Part shown: positions 8,043-18,579 of the stretch, piece after piece
Layout: each line of letters opens with the position of its first letter
Position numbering within the stretch: the stretch's first letter is position 1
NCBI GenBank assembly: GCA_902623735.1
Contig: CACNUU010000002.1
Location: 98,761-162,760, forward strand
Origin: an uncultured Pelagibacteraceae bacterium
GTDB lineage: Bacteria > Pseudomonadota > Alphaproteobacteria > Pelagibacterales > Pelagibacteraceae
Length of the DNA: 64,000 bases
Reading direction: 5' to 3'
Notes under the pieces: generated by a model
The model's database searches: none
The model's input: only the letters and a program-made list of their open reading frames with translations
Told to the model about the DNA's origin: nothing
Translations under genes and position numbers: made by a program

Positions 8043-11000
8043 ATGTTCATAACCGAATTAAGCATAAAAAGACCAACTGTATCTTGGGTAATGTCTCTCA
8101 TTTTAATTATTTTTGGTCTATTTGTTTTTTGGAAACTACCAGTAAGGGAGTTACCAAATGGTATTCAGCCTCCTGTAGTCCAAGTTCAAGTCGACTACAA
8201 ATCTGCGTCTGCTTCAATAGTAGATCAAGAAATAACTCAGGTTGTTGAAGATGTAATTGGGGGTGCAGAGGGCATAAAGAATATCGACTCAAAGTCTGAA
8301 AATGGCAGAAGTACAATTAATATTGAATTTGATACAAGTATAGACTTAGATAACGCTGCGAACGATATTAGAGAAAGAGTAGCAAGAGTAGTTGATAATT
8401 TACCATCTGAGGCTGACGCTCCACAAATTTTAAAAAGAGCAGCAGGTTTTACAACGACAATGTGGTTATCATTATCGTCATCATCATGGAGTGATCTTGA
8501 ATTAGGAGATTATGCCGAAAGATACTTGGTTGATCAATTTTCAAGTATAAAAAATGTTGGAAGAATAAGAGTAGGAGGATTAAGAGAATTAAGTATTAGA
8601 GTTTGGGTTGATCCAATTAGACTCGCTGCAAATGATTTAACTATAAAGGAAGTTGAAACTGCTATGCGAGGAGAAAATATAAGTCTTCCTGCTGGTACTT
8701 TAGAAGCAAATAATATTGATCTAACTCTTAATTTGGAGAAATCATATAATGATATTAATTCAATAAAACAGTTACCAATAAAAAAAACAGGAAATAAGGT
8801 AATCTTATTATCTGATGTTGCCAACGTCGAATTTGGACCTGTTTCAGAAAAAACATTATTTAAAGCTCAAACAAAAGATCAAATTAATTTAAAAACTGTT
8901 GGAATAGGAATTTATGCGAGAAGTGGAGCTTCAACAGTTGAGCTCTCAAACGACATAAAGAAAAAATTAAAGATAGTCAAAAAGTCTTTACCACAAGAAT
9001 TAAGTTTAAGGGTTTCTTTTGATAGAGCAAACTATGTCGAAGCAGCTATAGAAGAAGTCTATAAAACATTAATAATAGCATTCATTTTAGTTGTATTAAT
9101 CATCTATCTATTCTTAGGAAATTTAAAGGCCGTTATTGTGCCGGCTATAGCTCTACCTGTAAGTTTAATAGCTTCATTTTTGGGTCTCTATTTATTCGGA
9201 CTTTCAATAAATATTTTTGTCCTATTAAGTTTTATTTTAGCAATCGGAATAATCACTGATGACTCGGTTATTATGACTGATGCAATTTACAGAAGAATAG
9301 AAAACGGAGAAACACCATTAGTTGCAGCTTATAAAGGTTCAAAACAAATCTCATTCGCGATAGTAGCAACCACATTAATTTTAGTTGCAGTTTTTTTACC
9401 ATTAATTTTTATTGAAGGAATTTCTGGAACATTATTTAGAGAAACTGCAATAGCATTATCTTTTTCTATAGTGGTATCATCTTTTGTTGCATTGACCTTA
9501 TCTCCAATGCTAGCGAGTAAATTTTTACAAAAAAAAATATCAAAAAAAAATTTCTTACAAAAATTTGAAAAAGTTTTTTTAAGTTTTGCAAACCTCTACA
9601 AAGAGACATTAGAAAGTATTATTCACAAAAAAAAATTTGTTGGATCTTTTATAGTCTTTATAATAATTGCCTCAATATTGTTATTTAGTTTTTCAAAGAA
9701 AGAACTTTTACCAATGGAAGATAGAGGTGCATATTTAATAATTGGTGCAACTGATGAAGGTAGTTCTTTTGAGTATACTCAAGAACAAGCTCAAAAAGTT
9801 GAGGATAGATTAATTCCTCTTCTGCAATCCGAAAATAGTCCCTACTCTAGATTTATTATGAGAGTGCCAGGTTTTGGTAGTTCTGCTAATTCTTATAATA
9901 GTTTTATAATAATTGCCTTACTTGATGATTGGAAAAATAGGAAGAAAGGACAACAAGTGATTTTAAGAGAGGCAATTGGAAAAATTGTTTCTCTACCCCA
10001 GGCTTTAGCTTTTCCAATCTCTCCCCAATCTATAAGAGTGTCCAATTACAACAAGCCTGTACAAATGGTAATTTACGGAAATACTTATGAGGAGCTTGAG
10101 GAAATTCAAAAAAAAGTGATAAAAAAACTTAGATTAAACAACAACCTTTCGAGAATTGAGTCTGATTACAATAGGAACAAGCCTGAAGTAAAACTAGTTA
10201 TAAATCAAAATAAGTCTAAGGATTTAGGTGTTTCGACTAAATCTATAGGTGAAACTCTTGAGACTCTTTATGGAGGGAAGAAGATCACCACTTTCAATAA
10301 ACTTGGTAAAGAATACCCTATTATTGTTCAACAATATTTGTCTGACAGAAGAAATAAAGAGGGAATTTCTAAAATATTTGTAAGATCTGAAACGAATGGA
10401 AAATTAATTTCTTTAGCAAATTTAGTTAGTTTTAAAGAGGAAGGTTCTGCTAAAAAGCTAGCCAGATATAACAGACAACGAGCTGTTACTATTTCTGCTA
10501 ATATCAATGATAATTATACTCTCTTTGAGGCAATAAAATTTTTTGAAGAAGTAATGTCAGATTTAGCTCCAAAAAATCAAATAACATGGAAAGGAAAATC
10601 TGAGGAGATTAAAGAAACTAGTAATGAAATATTCATTATTTTTGTTTTAGCTTTATTGACAGCATACTTAGTGATGGCAGCAACTTTTAATTCTTTTATT
10701 CATCCATTTATAATAATATTAACAGTACCTTTGGCAATTTTTGGGGGACTAGTTTTTATTTTATTTTTGAATAGTTCAATAAATATCTTCTCACAAATTG
10801 CACTGATCATTCTTATCGGAATTTCCACTAAAAATAGTATCCTAATCGTGGATTATGCCAATCAAATTAGAAGGGCGGGCAAAACAATTGAAAAAGCAGT
10901 TACAGAGGCATGTAGTGTAAGATTTAGACCAATAATTATGACATCATTAAGCACGATGATTGCAATGTTGCCTCTCGTAATTGGAAATATTGGACCCGGA

Positions 11001-11171
11001 GCTGGAGAAGGTTCAAGATTGGCGGTAGGATCAACAATATTGGGTGGAATGATTATTTCTACTTTTTTCACTCTTTACATAACACCATCAATGTATTTAG
11101 CACTTGCTAAAAATACAAAGAGAATAGATGTTGTTGATTTAGAGTTAAAAAAAGAACTAATTAAAAAATAA
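8043..11171 (+). CDS. RND family efflux transporter permease (AcrB/MexF-like)
   Basis: 1042 aa; FITELSIKRPTVSWVMSLILIIFG N-terminus, duplicated TM/porter organisation, GIITDDSVIMTDAIYRRIENG. Confidence 0.95.
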   Translation: MFITELSIKRPTVSWVMSLILIIFGLFVFWKLPVRELPNGIQPPVVQVQVDYKSASASIVDQEITQVVEDVIGGAEGIKNIDSKSENGRSTINIEFDTSIDLDNAANDIRERVARVVDNLPSEADAPQILKRAAGFTTTMWLSLSSSSWSDLELGDYAERYLVDQFSSIKNVGRIRVGGLRELSIRVWVDPIRLAANDLTIKEVETAMRGENISLPAGTLEANNIDLTLNLEKSYNDINSIKQLPIKKTGNKVILLSDVANVEFGPVSEKTLFKAQTKDQINLKTVGIGIYARSGASTVELSNDIKKKLKIVKKSLPQELSLRVSFDRANYVEAAIEEVYKTLIIAFILVVLIIYLFLGNLKAVIVPAIALPVSLIASFLGLYLFGLSINIFVLLSFILAIGIITDDSVIMTDAIYRRIENGETPLVAAYKGSKQISFAIVATTLILVAVFLPLIFIEGISGTLFRETAIALSFSIVVSSFVALTLSPMLASKFLQKKISKKNFLQKFEKVFLSFANLYKETLESIIHKKKFVGSFIVFIIIASILLFSFSKKELLPMEDRGAYLIIGATDEGSSFEYTQEQAQKVEDRLIPLLQSENSPYSRFIMRVPGFGSSANSYNSFIIIALLDDWKNRKKGQQVILREAIGKIVSLPQALAFPISPQSIRVSNYNKPVQMVIYGNTYEELEEIQKKVIKKLRLNNNLSRIESDYNRNKPEVKLVINQNKSKDLGVSTKSIGETLETLYGGKKITTFNKLGKEYPIIVQQYLSDRRNKEGISKIFVRSETNGKLISLANLVSFKEEGSAKKLARYNRQRAVTISANINDNYTLFEAIKFFEEVMSDLAPKNQITWKGKSEEIKETSNEIFIIFVLALLTAYLVMAATFNSFIHPFIIILTVPLAIFGGLVFILFLNSSINIFSQIALIILIGISTKNSILIVDYANQIRRAGKTIEKAVTEACSVRFRPIIMTSLSTMIAMLPLVIGNIGPGAGEGSRLAVGSTILGGMIISTFFTLYITPSMYLALAKNTKRIDVVDLELKKELIKK

Positions 11172-11760
11172 TATATCTATTCTTATTAAGTGAATTAATA
11201 CAATTAGATAATTGTTTTTTATATATTTTAGATTGCTTATCTACTTTTTTGGCTAATTTGATTACTTTTTTATTTTTTTTATAATTTTTATAATTTCCCC
11301 AACCTTCATGATATGCCAAGTATTGCCTAAATGCATCTTTTTTTGAAATTTTTAGAATTGTTTCAGTTTTATTTGTATACCAACCAATAAAATCAACACT
11401 GTCTTTGAATCTCATTCTTGTTGCTAAATTATTTCCTGTTTCTTTTTTATATTGCTCCCAAGTACTATTAATTGCCTGAGAATATCCAAAGGAGCTTGAA
11501 GGACGTTTATAGGGTATTACTTTAAAAATTTTCCCTCTAGCAGGTTTTGCTAACCAATCAAAATCTGACTCCATTTTTATTATAGCTAATTGAATATAAA
11601 TAGGTGTTCCCCATTTTTGTTCAGCTTTCTTAGCATGTTTATACCATAAGTATCTTTCATCAAAAATCAAACAACTGTTGGAAGTATTTGAGGGAATAGA
11701 TGAACATGCGCAAAAAAGCAAAAAAAATAAAATTAAAAATTTATTTTTTAATAATTCCAT
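11161..11760 (-). CDS. Transglycosylase SLT-domain lipoprotein
   Basis: 199 aa; lipobox LLFCACSS; IKMESDFDWLAKPARG, SSFGYSQAINSTWEQYK, YHEGWGNY. Confidence 0.85.
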   Translation of the reverse strand: MELLKNKFLILFFLLFCACSSIPSNTSNSCLIFDERYLWYKHAKKAEQKWGTPIYIQLAIIKMESDFDWLAKPARGKIFKVIPYKRPSSSFGYSQAINSTWEQYKKETGNNLATRMRFKDSVDFIGWYTNKTETILKISKKDAFRQYLAYHEGWGNYKNYKKNKKVIKLAKKVDKQSKIYKKQLSNCINSLNKNRYIIF

Positions 11761-12136
11761 AATTTTTTATAATAACATAAATTAAAATTACAATTATAAC
11801 TCCAATTAAATTTCCAAAAAGATCTGACCATTGAAAACTTCTGTTTGGAATCAATAAATGTATCATCTCAAGAAAAATTGATAAAAAAACCAAATAAATC
11901 AAAGTTAAATTTAATTTGCTTGAATTAAGATAAGTCAATAAACCAATAATTGTTACAAATCCAAAAGCATAAAGATGATTTGAGGAAATTAAAAAATTAG
12001 ATGTAATTTGAGGTTGAATTCTACAATCATCGTAAATAAAACATCCTAATAAGCTTCCAGGGAACGAACATAGTACAATTAAAGATAAATTAATTAAATA
12101 AAATATGATTTTATATTTTGAAAAAAAATTTATCAT
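11741..12136 (-). CDS. VanZ-like membrane protein
   Basis: 131 aa; HLLIPNRSFQWSDLFGNLIGVIIVILI typical VanZ C-terminus. Confidence 0.8.
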   Translation of the reverse strand: MINFFSKYKIIFYLINLSLIVLCSFPGSLLGCFIYDDCRIQPQITSNFLISSNHLYAFGFVTIIGLLTYLNSSKLNLTLIYLVFLSIFLEMIHLLIPNRSFQWSDLFGNLIGVIIVILIYVIIKNYGIIKK

Positions 12137-12181
12137 TAAATTTAATAGTTTTATTTATAAATTTAATTTAGAAATAACAAC

Positions 12182-12895
12182 ATGAGTTTTTTAATTCTAG
12201 TAAGACATGGACAAAGTATTTGGAATCTGGACAATAGATTCACAGGATGGGTAGACGTTGATTTAACTGAAAATGGTAAATTAGAGGCTGAAAAAGCAGG
12301 GAATTTGATCAAAACTGCCAATATAAACATTGATATTTATTATTCTTCCTTACAGTTAAGAGCAAACAATACTTTAAAGATAATTCAAAAAATTTTAAAT
12401 GATCAAAAAAATTTTGTAAGAGCTTGGCAACTTAATGAAAGACACTATGGGGCACTAACTGGTCTAAATAAAGTTGAAACTGCAAAAAAACTTGGTGAGC
12501 AAAAAGTTCATGAGTTTCGAAGATCTTGGGATATTAGACCTGAACCACTCAGCAAGGAAAGTCCGTTACATCCTGCAAATATTGACATATATAATGATTT
12601 ACCTAGAGAAATTATTCCAGATACAGAATCTTTAAAGGATACATATGAAAGAGTTATCAAATTTTATGAAAATGAGATTAAAAATTTTTTAACAGATAAA
12701 AATATTCTTATTTCTGCCCATGGTAATTCAATAAGAGCTATGTGTAAATATTTGCTTAATCTTGATAATAATCAAATCTCAAGCTTAGAGATACCAACCG
12801 GAAATCCTCTAATTTTAGAAATAGATGAAAAATTTAATGTAAAAAGTTGTAAATACCTTGATCAAGAAAGAGCTAAAAATCTCTTAGTTTTTTAA
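12182..12895 (+). CDS. gpmA: 2,3-bisphosphoglycerate-dependent phosphoglycerate mutase
   Basis: LVRHGQSIWNLDNRFTGWVDVDLTENG, LNERHYGALTGLNK, SAHGNSIRAM. Confidence 0.97.
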   Translation: MSFLILVRHGQSIWNLDNRFTGWVDVDLTENGKLEAEKAGNLIKTANINIDIYYSSLQLRANNTLKIIQKILNDQKNFVRAWQLNERHYGALTGLNKVETAKKLGEQKVHEFRRSWDIRPEPLSKESPLHPANIDIYNDLPREIIPDTESLKDTYERVIKFYENEIKNFLTDKNILISAHGNSIRAMCKYLLNLDNNQISSLEIPTGNPLILEIDEKFNVKSCKYLDQERAKNLLVF

Positions 12896-13559
12896 AAATT
12901 TCTAAATTGGTTAAATGATAAAATTGATTGTCAGTTTCAAAACCATAAAGTTTCTTATTCAAAATGAGATTTTCCCATATTTTAGAAATTGAAAAATTAT
13001 CAACTTTGTAATCTGTAAATAAACTCTTATTTAAAATCTGACAGCCAATGAAAATAAAATTTTTTTTTTCATTTGTAATTAAATGATTTTTTAATTCAAA
13101 GTCCCCACTTAAGTCTTTATCGTAACTTCTAATTTTTTTTGTAAGTAAAAGAATATTGTTTAAACTTTTTGAAAAATAAAACTGTTCCATCTTTTTAATA
13201 TCGCTAATATATGAATTGTTCCAATACGTATCTGGATTAAAAATCAAAAAATTATCATCTGAAGATGAATTAATCATTTTTAAAATTCCTCCACCAGTAT
13301 TCAAAATTTTTTTTCCATCACTAATAATTTTTACTTTAATCGGAAATTTTTTTTTTTTTATAAATTTAACAATTTCATTTTCTAAATGAAAAGTGTTTAA
13401 TATGATATTTTTAATTCCTAACTTGATGATTAAATTTACACAATGCTCTAGCATTGATAAATTATTAAATTTAAGCAGGGGTTTTGGTGTTTTTAACGTT
13501 AAAGGATTTAATCTTTTACCAAAACCTGCACATAAAATTAATGCTGTATTTATTTTCAT
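12873..13559 (-). CDS. murU: Nucleotidyltransferase, MurNAc-1-phosphate uridylyltransferase-like (MurU)
   Basis: ALILCAGFGKRLNPLTLKTPKPLLKFNN; follows an aminoglycoside-phosphotransferase-family kinase as in AmgK-MurU pairs. Confidence 0.8.
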   Translation of the reverse strand: MKINTALILCAGFGKRLNPLTLKTPKPLLKFNNLSMLEHCVNLIIKLGIKNIILNTFHLENEIVKFIKKKKFPIKVKIISDGKKILNTGGGILKMINSSSDDNFLIFNPDTYWNNSYISDIKKMEQFYFSKSLNNILLLTKKIRSYDKDLSGDFELKNHLITNEKKNFIFIGCQILNKSLFTDYKVDNFSISKIWENLILNKKLYGFETDNQFYHLTNLEIFKKLRDF

Positions 13560-14503
13560 TTTATTTGTTCAGCCAAATGTTTATTTAGTAAAATTTTAAG
13601 ATCATCAAAAATTTTGTTTTCTTTGATTCTTTTATTCAATAAAACCCAAGTGTAAGGAATTAATTTTAGATAATTATTTTTTTTATCCCTTATTGATAGT
13701 CGAGTAAAAATTCCAATTATTTTTAAATTTCTTAAAACTGAAAGTATTTGAAAATCATTCTGAAATTTTTTTATATCCATTTTAACTTGTGTTTTAATAT
13801 AATATTTAAATATTTTTACTTTAAATAAATTAGATGTTTTCAATCTTACATCATCAATCAGTGATGCTAGATCGTATGCTTTATTACCTATCAAAGCATC
13901 TTGACTATCAATAACCCCTATTTTATTTTTTTTTAACATTAGATTTGAGACATGAAAATCTCTATGAACAAAAGTGTTATTCTTTAATCTAAGATTTGAA
14001 ATTAACTTTTTTATTATTTTTTCAAATTGTTTTCTAAATTTAATTTCATTTTTTTTTAATAGTTTGCTTTTAATGTACCAATTACAAAATAAATTAGCCT
14101 CATCAAATAAGATTTTTTTATTATAGGTCGGGACTTTGTAATTCTTATTTTTAAAATTTTTTATATTTACGTCTTTTATTAATTGAATTTGATTTAATAA
14201 TTTAATTATTTTCTTAAAATATTTGAGTCTATTTATATTTTTATTTTTTAGAATTTTATAGATTGTGTTGTTACCAAAATCCTCAACTTCGATAAAACCC
14301 TCACTATATTTCTCATTAAATAACTTAGGGGCAAGAATTCTATTTTTTATTAAAATCTTGTTTATTGCATCATATTGAAGAAGATTTTTCTCTTTTTCTT
14401 TTTCAGCAAAAATAATAATAGATGAAAAGTTATTTTTTTTTTTTCTAAAAAATTTTCTAAATGAAGCATCACCTTTTATTTCTTTTAAATTATATGTTTT
14501 CAT
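13556..14503 (-). CDS. amgK: Aminoglycoside phosphotransferase-family sugar kinase (AmgK-like)
   Basis: FVHRDFHVSNLMLKKNKIGVIDSQDALIGNKAYDLASL kinase motif; 4-nt overlap with murU. Confidence 0.8.
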   Translation of the reverse strand: MKTYNLKEIKGDASFRKFFRKKKNNFSSIIIFAEKEKEKNLLQYDAINKILIKNRILAPKLFNEKYSEGFIEVEDFGNNTIYKILKNKNINRLKYFKKIIKLLNQIQLIKDVNIKNFKNKNYKVPTYNKKILFDEANLFCNWYIKSKLLKKNEIKFRKQFEKIIKKLISNLRLKNNTFVHRDFHVSNLMLKKNKIGVIDSQDALIGNKAYDLASLIDDVRLKTSNLFKVKIFKYYIKTQVKMDIKKFQNDFQILSVLRNLKIIGIFTRLSIRDKKNNYLKLIPYTWVLLNKRIKENKIFDDLKILLNKHLAEQIK

Positions 14504-14518
14504 TAATCGTCTTAAAGC

Positions 14519-14986
14519 TTAGCTTTGAATTTGTAAAAATCTCTTTGAGTAATCGTCGTTGTATTTAAAAAAAATTTCAATTAAATTTTTTGGTTTCGCT
14601 TTTATAATTTCTGGCCATTCTATTACTGTAATTAAATTTTGGTTATTACCAAATAAATTTAAATCTGCTAATTCCCTTAAATCTTTAAGTCTATAAAGAT
14701 CATAATGATTTATCCTGATGTCATTAATCTTATATTCATTCAAAATGTTAAATGTTGGACTAGTTACCTCTGTTAATTCAAGATTATTTATTTTTTGATA
14801 GTGATTTATTAAGTATCTTACAAAAGTTGTCTTACCAACTCCAATTTCGCCATGTAAAAAAATTACATCTCCAAGTTTAATTTTTTCTTGAAACTTTTTC
14901 GCTAATTCTTCTGTTTTTTTTTCTGAAGATATATCTGTATAGTCACTACTAGTAGCGATACGCATTAGGCTTATATGGACCCTCAA
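14519..14986 (-). CDS. tsaE: tRNA threonylcarbamoyladenosine biosynthesis ATPase TsaE
   Basis: Walker [32 protein letters not shown]; true start may be the internal Met near 14965. Confidence 0.93.
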   Translation of the reverse strand: MRVHISLMRIATSSDYTDISSEKKTEELAKKFQEKIKLGDVIFLHGEIGVGKTTFVRYLINHYQKINNLELTEVTSPTFNILNEYKINDIRINHYDLYRLKDLRELADLNLFGNNQNLITVIEWPEIIKAKPKNLIEIFFKYNDDYSKRFLQIQS

Positions 14987-16235
14987 CTTTTACACTTATG
15001 TAGTCAGCTTGATCTTTTGATAGTTTTGTTAATTTTGCCCCAACTTTTTTTAAATGAAGAGTTGCAACTTTTTCATCTAAATGTTTAGGCAAAACATAAA
15101 CTTTTTTATCGTAGTTTTTATAATTATTCCAAAGTTCTATTTGAGCAATAACTTGGTTTGTAAATGAAGCGCTCATAACAAAACTAGGATGTCCAGTGGC
15201 ACAGCCCAAATTTACCAGCCTTCCTTCAGCTAATAGAATTATTCTTTTTCCACTTGGTAGCTCAATCTCATGTACTTGAGGTTTAACTTCAGTCCATTTG
15301 TAATTTTTTAAAGCCTCGACTTGAATTTCATTATCGAAATGACCAATATTACATAGTATGGCTCTATCCTTCATATTTCTCATATGATCTGCTGTCACTA
15401 TATCTTTATTACCTGTAGCTGTTACTACAATATCAGCTTTACCAATCACCTCATCCATGAGAACAACTTCGTAACCTTCCATCGCGGCTTGTAAAGCACA
15501 AATTGGGTCTGCCTCTGTCACTAGAACTCTTGCTCCACTTTGTCTTAAAGATGCTGCGCTTCCTTTTCCCACATCACCAAAGCCAGCTACCACAGCAACT
15601 TTTCCTGACATCATAACATCAGTTGCTCTTCTTATACCATCAACCAAACTTTCTCTGCATCCATAGAGATTATCAAATTTAGATTTTGTGACCGAGTCAT
15701 TAACATTGATTGCAGGTATCATTAGTGAATTATTTTTTTCCATCTTGTTGAGAGCCTTGATCCCGGTAGTAGTTTCTTCTGATACTCCTCTTACATCTTT
15801 CAATAAATCTTTATACTCATTATGCATTATGGCTGTTAGATCTCCACCATCATCCAATAACATATTAGGTTTCCAGTCTTTTTTTCCAATTATTGTTTGT
15901 TTAATACACCAAAGATATTCTTCTTCTGTTTCTCCTTTCCAGGCATAAACAGGTATTCCAGCTTTAGCAATTGCAGCAGCCGCATGATCCTGTGTTGAAA
16001 AAATATTGCATGAAGACCATCTTACATCTGCTCCTAAATTAACCAAAGTTTCAATTAGAACCGCTGTTTGGATTGTCATGTGCAAACATCCTATTATTTT
16101 GGCACCTTTTAGAGGTTGTTTGCCTTTGTATTCTTCTCTTAAAGCCATTAATCCTGGCATTTCACTTTCAGCAATTGAAATTTCTTTTCGTCCAAATTCT
16201 GATTGAGTAATATCTTTAACTTTGAAATCTTTCAT
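14949..16235 (-). CDS. ahcY: Adenosylhomocysteinase
   Basis: 428 aa; [47 protein letters not shown]-terminal [12 protein letters not shown]. Confidence 0.98.
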   Translation of the reverse strand: MKDFKVKDITQSEFGRKEISIAESEMPGLMALREEYKGKQPLKGAKIIGCLHMTIQTAVLIETLVNLGADVRWSSCNIFSTQDHAAAAIAKAGIPVYAWKGETEEEYLWCIKQTIIGKKDWKPNMLLDDGGDLTAIMHNEYKDLLKDVRGVSEETTTGIKALNKMEKNNSLMIPAINVNDSVTKSKFDNLYGCRESLVDGIRRATDVMMSGKVAVVAGFGDVGKGSAASLRQSGARVLVTEADPICALQAAMEGYEVVLMDEVIGKADIVVTATGNKDIVTADHMRNMKDRAILCNIGHFDNEIQVEALKNYKWTEVKPQVHEIELPSGKRIILLAEGRLVNLGCATGHPSFVMSASFTNQVIAQIELWNNYKNYDKKVYVLPKHLDEKVATLHLKKVGAKLTKLSKDQADYISVKVEGPYKPNAYRY

Positions 16236-16279
16236 AACTTGGAACTTCTAACAAAAAAAATCAATTAATCAATAGAACT

Positions 16280-17821
16280 TTATACCATAGGGAAAATGAC
16301 TTCCATTCTTGCGCCTTTTTTATCAGTCCTATTTGATGCTGTAATTGAGCCATTATGTAATTCAACTAAATTTTTAACAATATTGAGACCTAAACCAGAG
16401 TGCTGACCGAATTTATCAGGTCTATTACTGTAAAATCTTCTAAAAATTTTATTTGTATCTTTTTCTTTAAAACCATGTCCTTCATCCAAAATATCGATAA
16501 TAATTTTTTTTTTATCTATTTTTGAAACTTTGACAATTATATCTTTATTTTTTTCACTGAATGAAATTGCATTATCTAGAAGATTTGCAATTATTTGTTC
16601 AATTCTATTTTCTATACCATTTATAAAATATCTATTTTTTCCGTCATTTCTGTATGAGATATTAATTCCACTCTTTACCTTGTGAATACTATTATAATCC
16701 TCTACAACAGATTTAATTATTGGTTCGATATCAATTCTTTTAGTTTTTTCTTTGCTTAATGCCACTTCGTCTTTTAACATTTGAGAATAATCTGTGATTA
16801 ATCTTTCAATTCTTTGTACATCGTGACTTAAAATATCAATTAATTTAATTCTTTGATTAAAATCAGTAGTGTCATGTAAAATCTCAGATGCACTCTTTAG
16901 AGAGGCTAATGGATTTCTTATTTCATGAACAAGATCAGTAGAAAAATTTTCAGCATGTGAAATTCTTTTTTGTAATTCTAAGGTCATATCATCTAGTGAA
17001 TTCGATAGTAATCCAAGCTCATCATTTCTTAACTTCAAAGTTTCAATATTAGTTCCCTTTATATTTTTTTCTTTTATAGTTTTTGTGTAACTAACTAAAT
17101 TTTTTATTGGCTTTAAAAAATACCTATTTAATACAAACGAAAAAATTAATATTACAATTCCTACAGCGATAGCTGTTCTTATAATAAATGTTTTTCTCTC
17201 ATTTATTGCCGCTTTAACATCATTTGCATTTTCACTTATAGCTAAATATCCAATATTTTTATCTTTCTTCATTACATTTTTAATAGTTGTTAATTTGAAA
17301 TTATTGAACTCATCCTGAGTGAAAGTAAAAGGAATACCATAATTTTTGGAACCAACATAATTAAACAAAATATCCTTAAGAGAAACAGTATTATTATTTC
17401 CAAAATCTATATTTTTTGTTTCAGTAATTTCTTTTGTTTTTTTCTCGTCTAATATTTCCAATTCTACTAAATCCAATCTTGATGAAAAAGATCTTGGATC
17501 AAGATCTAATGTATCGGTATCACCAACTAAATTTAATTCATTATCAAAAAAAATTACTCTATCTAAATTTTGAAAAAGAAATCTTGTTGAAAATAAAAAT
17601 TTTCTAATATCTTCCTCAACAAATTTTACCTCTAGTCTATTTAGATTATCAATTGTATTATTTATTATTTCAATGTGATTTGATGATTTTTTTTTAATTA
17701 AATTCGGTTGAATATTTTTTAAATAAACAAAAGTAAATAGACCAATAATCGTAAAAAAAATCATATTAATAAATAAAAACTTTTTTAAAATAGATAAATT
17801 TTTAAGAAAATTGCTAAACAT
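16280..17821 (-). CDS. chvG: ChvG-like sensor histidine kinase
   Basis: Two TM helices, HAMP, HEIRNPLASL H-box, N/G boxes; operonic with ChvI-like regulator. Confidence 0.87.
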   Translation of the reverse strand: MFSNFLKNLSILKKFLFINMIFFTIIGLFTFVYLKNIQPNLIKKKSSNHIEIINNTIDNLNRLEVKFVEEDIRKFLFSTRFLFQNLDRVIFFDNELNLVGDTDTLDLDPRSFSSRLDLVELEILDEKKTKEITETKNIDFGNNNTVSLKDILFNYVGSKNYGIPFTFTQDEFNNFKLTTIKNVMKKDKNIGYLAISENANDVKAAINERKTFIIRTAIAVGIVILIFSFVLNRYFLKPIKNLVSYTKTIKEKNIKGTNIETLKLRNDELGLLSNSLDDMTLELQKRISHAENFSTDLVHEIRNPLASLKSASEILHDTTDFNQRIKLIDILSHDVQRIERLITDYSQMLKDEVALSKEKTKRIDIEPIIKSVVEDYNSIHKVKSGINISYRNDGKNRYFINGIENRIEQIIANLLDNAISFSEKNKDIIVKVSKIDKKKIIIDILDEGHGFKEKDTNKIFRRFYSNRPDKFGQHSGLGLNIVKNLVELHNGSITASNRTDKKGARMEVIFPMV

Positions 17822-18534
17822 TAACTAACATTCCATCTATATCCACTTCCATATCTTGTTTCTATAGCTGAAAAATTTGGATCAACTTTTTTAAATTTTT
17901 TCCTAATTCTTTTAACATGGCTGTCAATTGTCCGATCTTCAATGTCTGTATCTTCTCTATAAGCTATATCCATTAACTGAGCTCTTTCTTTAATAATTCC
18001 GGGTCTTTTAGCTAATTCTTTAACTAGCAAAAACTCTGTAGTTGTTAATTTATCTGGTAATTGTTTTCCATCCCACTCACATTCAAGTTGAGAAGGATCT
18101 AGCTTTAATTTTCCGTGAGATATGATGCTTTTGTTATCTTCAATTGCATCTTTTGAATCTTTTTTTCTAAGCTGAACTCTAATTCTCTCGATTAAAACTT
18201 TTATTGAAAATCCACCAGATTTTTTAACAAAGTCATCTGCTCCTAACTTTAGTCCCAACAATTCATCTATCTCATCATCTTTTGAAGTTAAGAATATAAC
18301 TGGCAAAGAGGTTTTTTTTCTCAATTTTTTCAATAACTCCTCACCGTCCATTTTTGGCATCTTTATATCAATTATTGCAAGATCAGGGGGTGTTCTTGTG
18401 AGACCAATCAATGCGCTCTCACCATCTATATAAGTTTGAACTTTGAATCCTTCCTTCTCAAGAGCAATACTTAAACTTGTAAGAATATTTCTATCATCAT
18501 CAATTAATGCAATGGTTTGTTTGTGCATATGCAA
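17821..18534 (-). CDS. chvI: ChvI-like OmpR-family response regulator
   Basis: Receiver IALIDDDRNILTSL...DLAIIDIKMPKMDGEELL and winged-helix DSHVKRIRKKFKKVDPNFSAIETRYGSGYRW. Confidence 0.9.
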   Translation of the reverse strand: MHMHKQTIALIDDDRNILTSLSIALEKEGFKVQTYIDGESALIGLTRTPPDLAIIDIKMPKMDGEELLKKLRKKTSLPVIFLTSKDDEIDELLGLKLGADDFVKKSGGFSIKVLIERIRVQLRKKDSKDAIEDNKSIISHGKLKLDPSQLECEWDGKQLPDKLTTTEFLLVKELAKRPGIIKERAQLMDIAYREDTDIEDRTIDSHVKRIRKKFKKVDPNFSAIETRYGSGYRWNVS

Positions 18535-18579
18535 CTATAAAAATACTAAATTGTTCTAATTTGGGCAACGAAATAAAAA

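Noticed and set aside
14949-14986. 38-nt overlap of tsaE with ahcY as a possible programmed overlap
   Set aside because: Most likely an over-extended ORF start; the internal Met (MRIATSS, near 14965) gives a shorter, ordinary overlap
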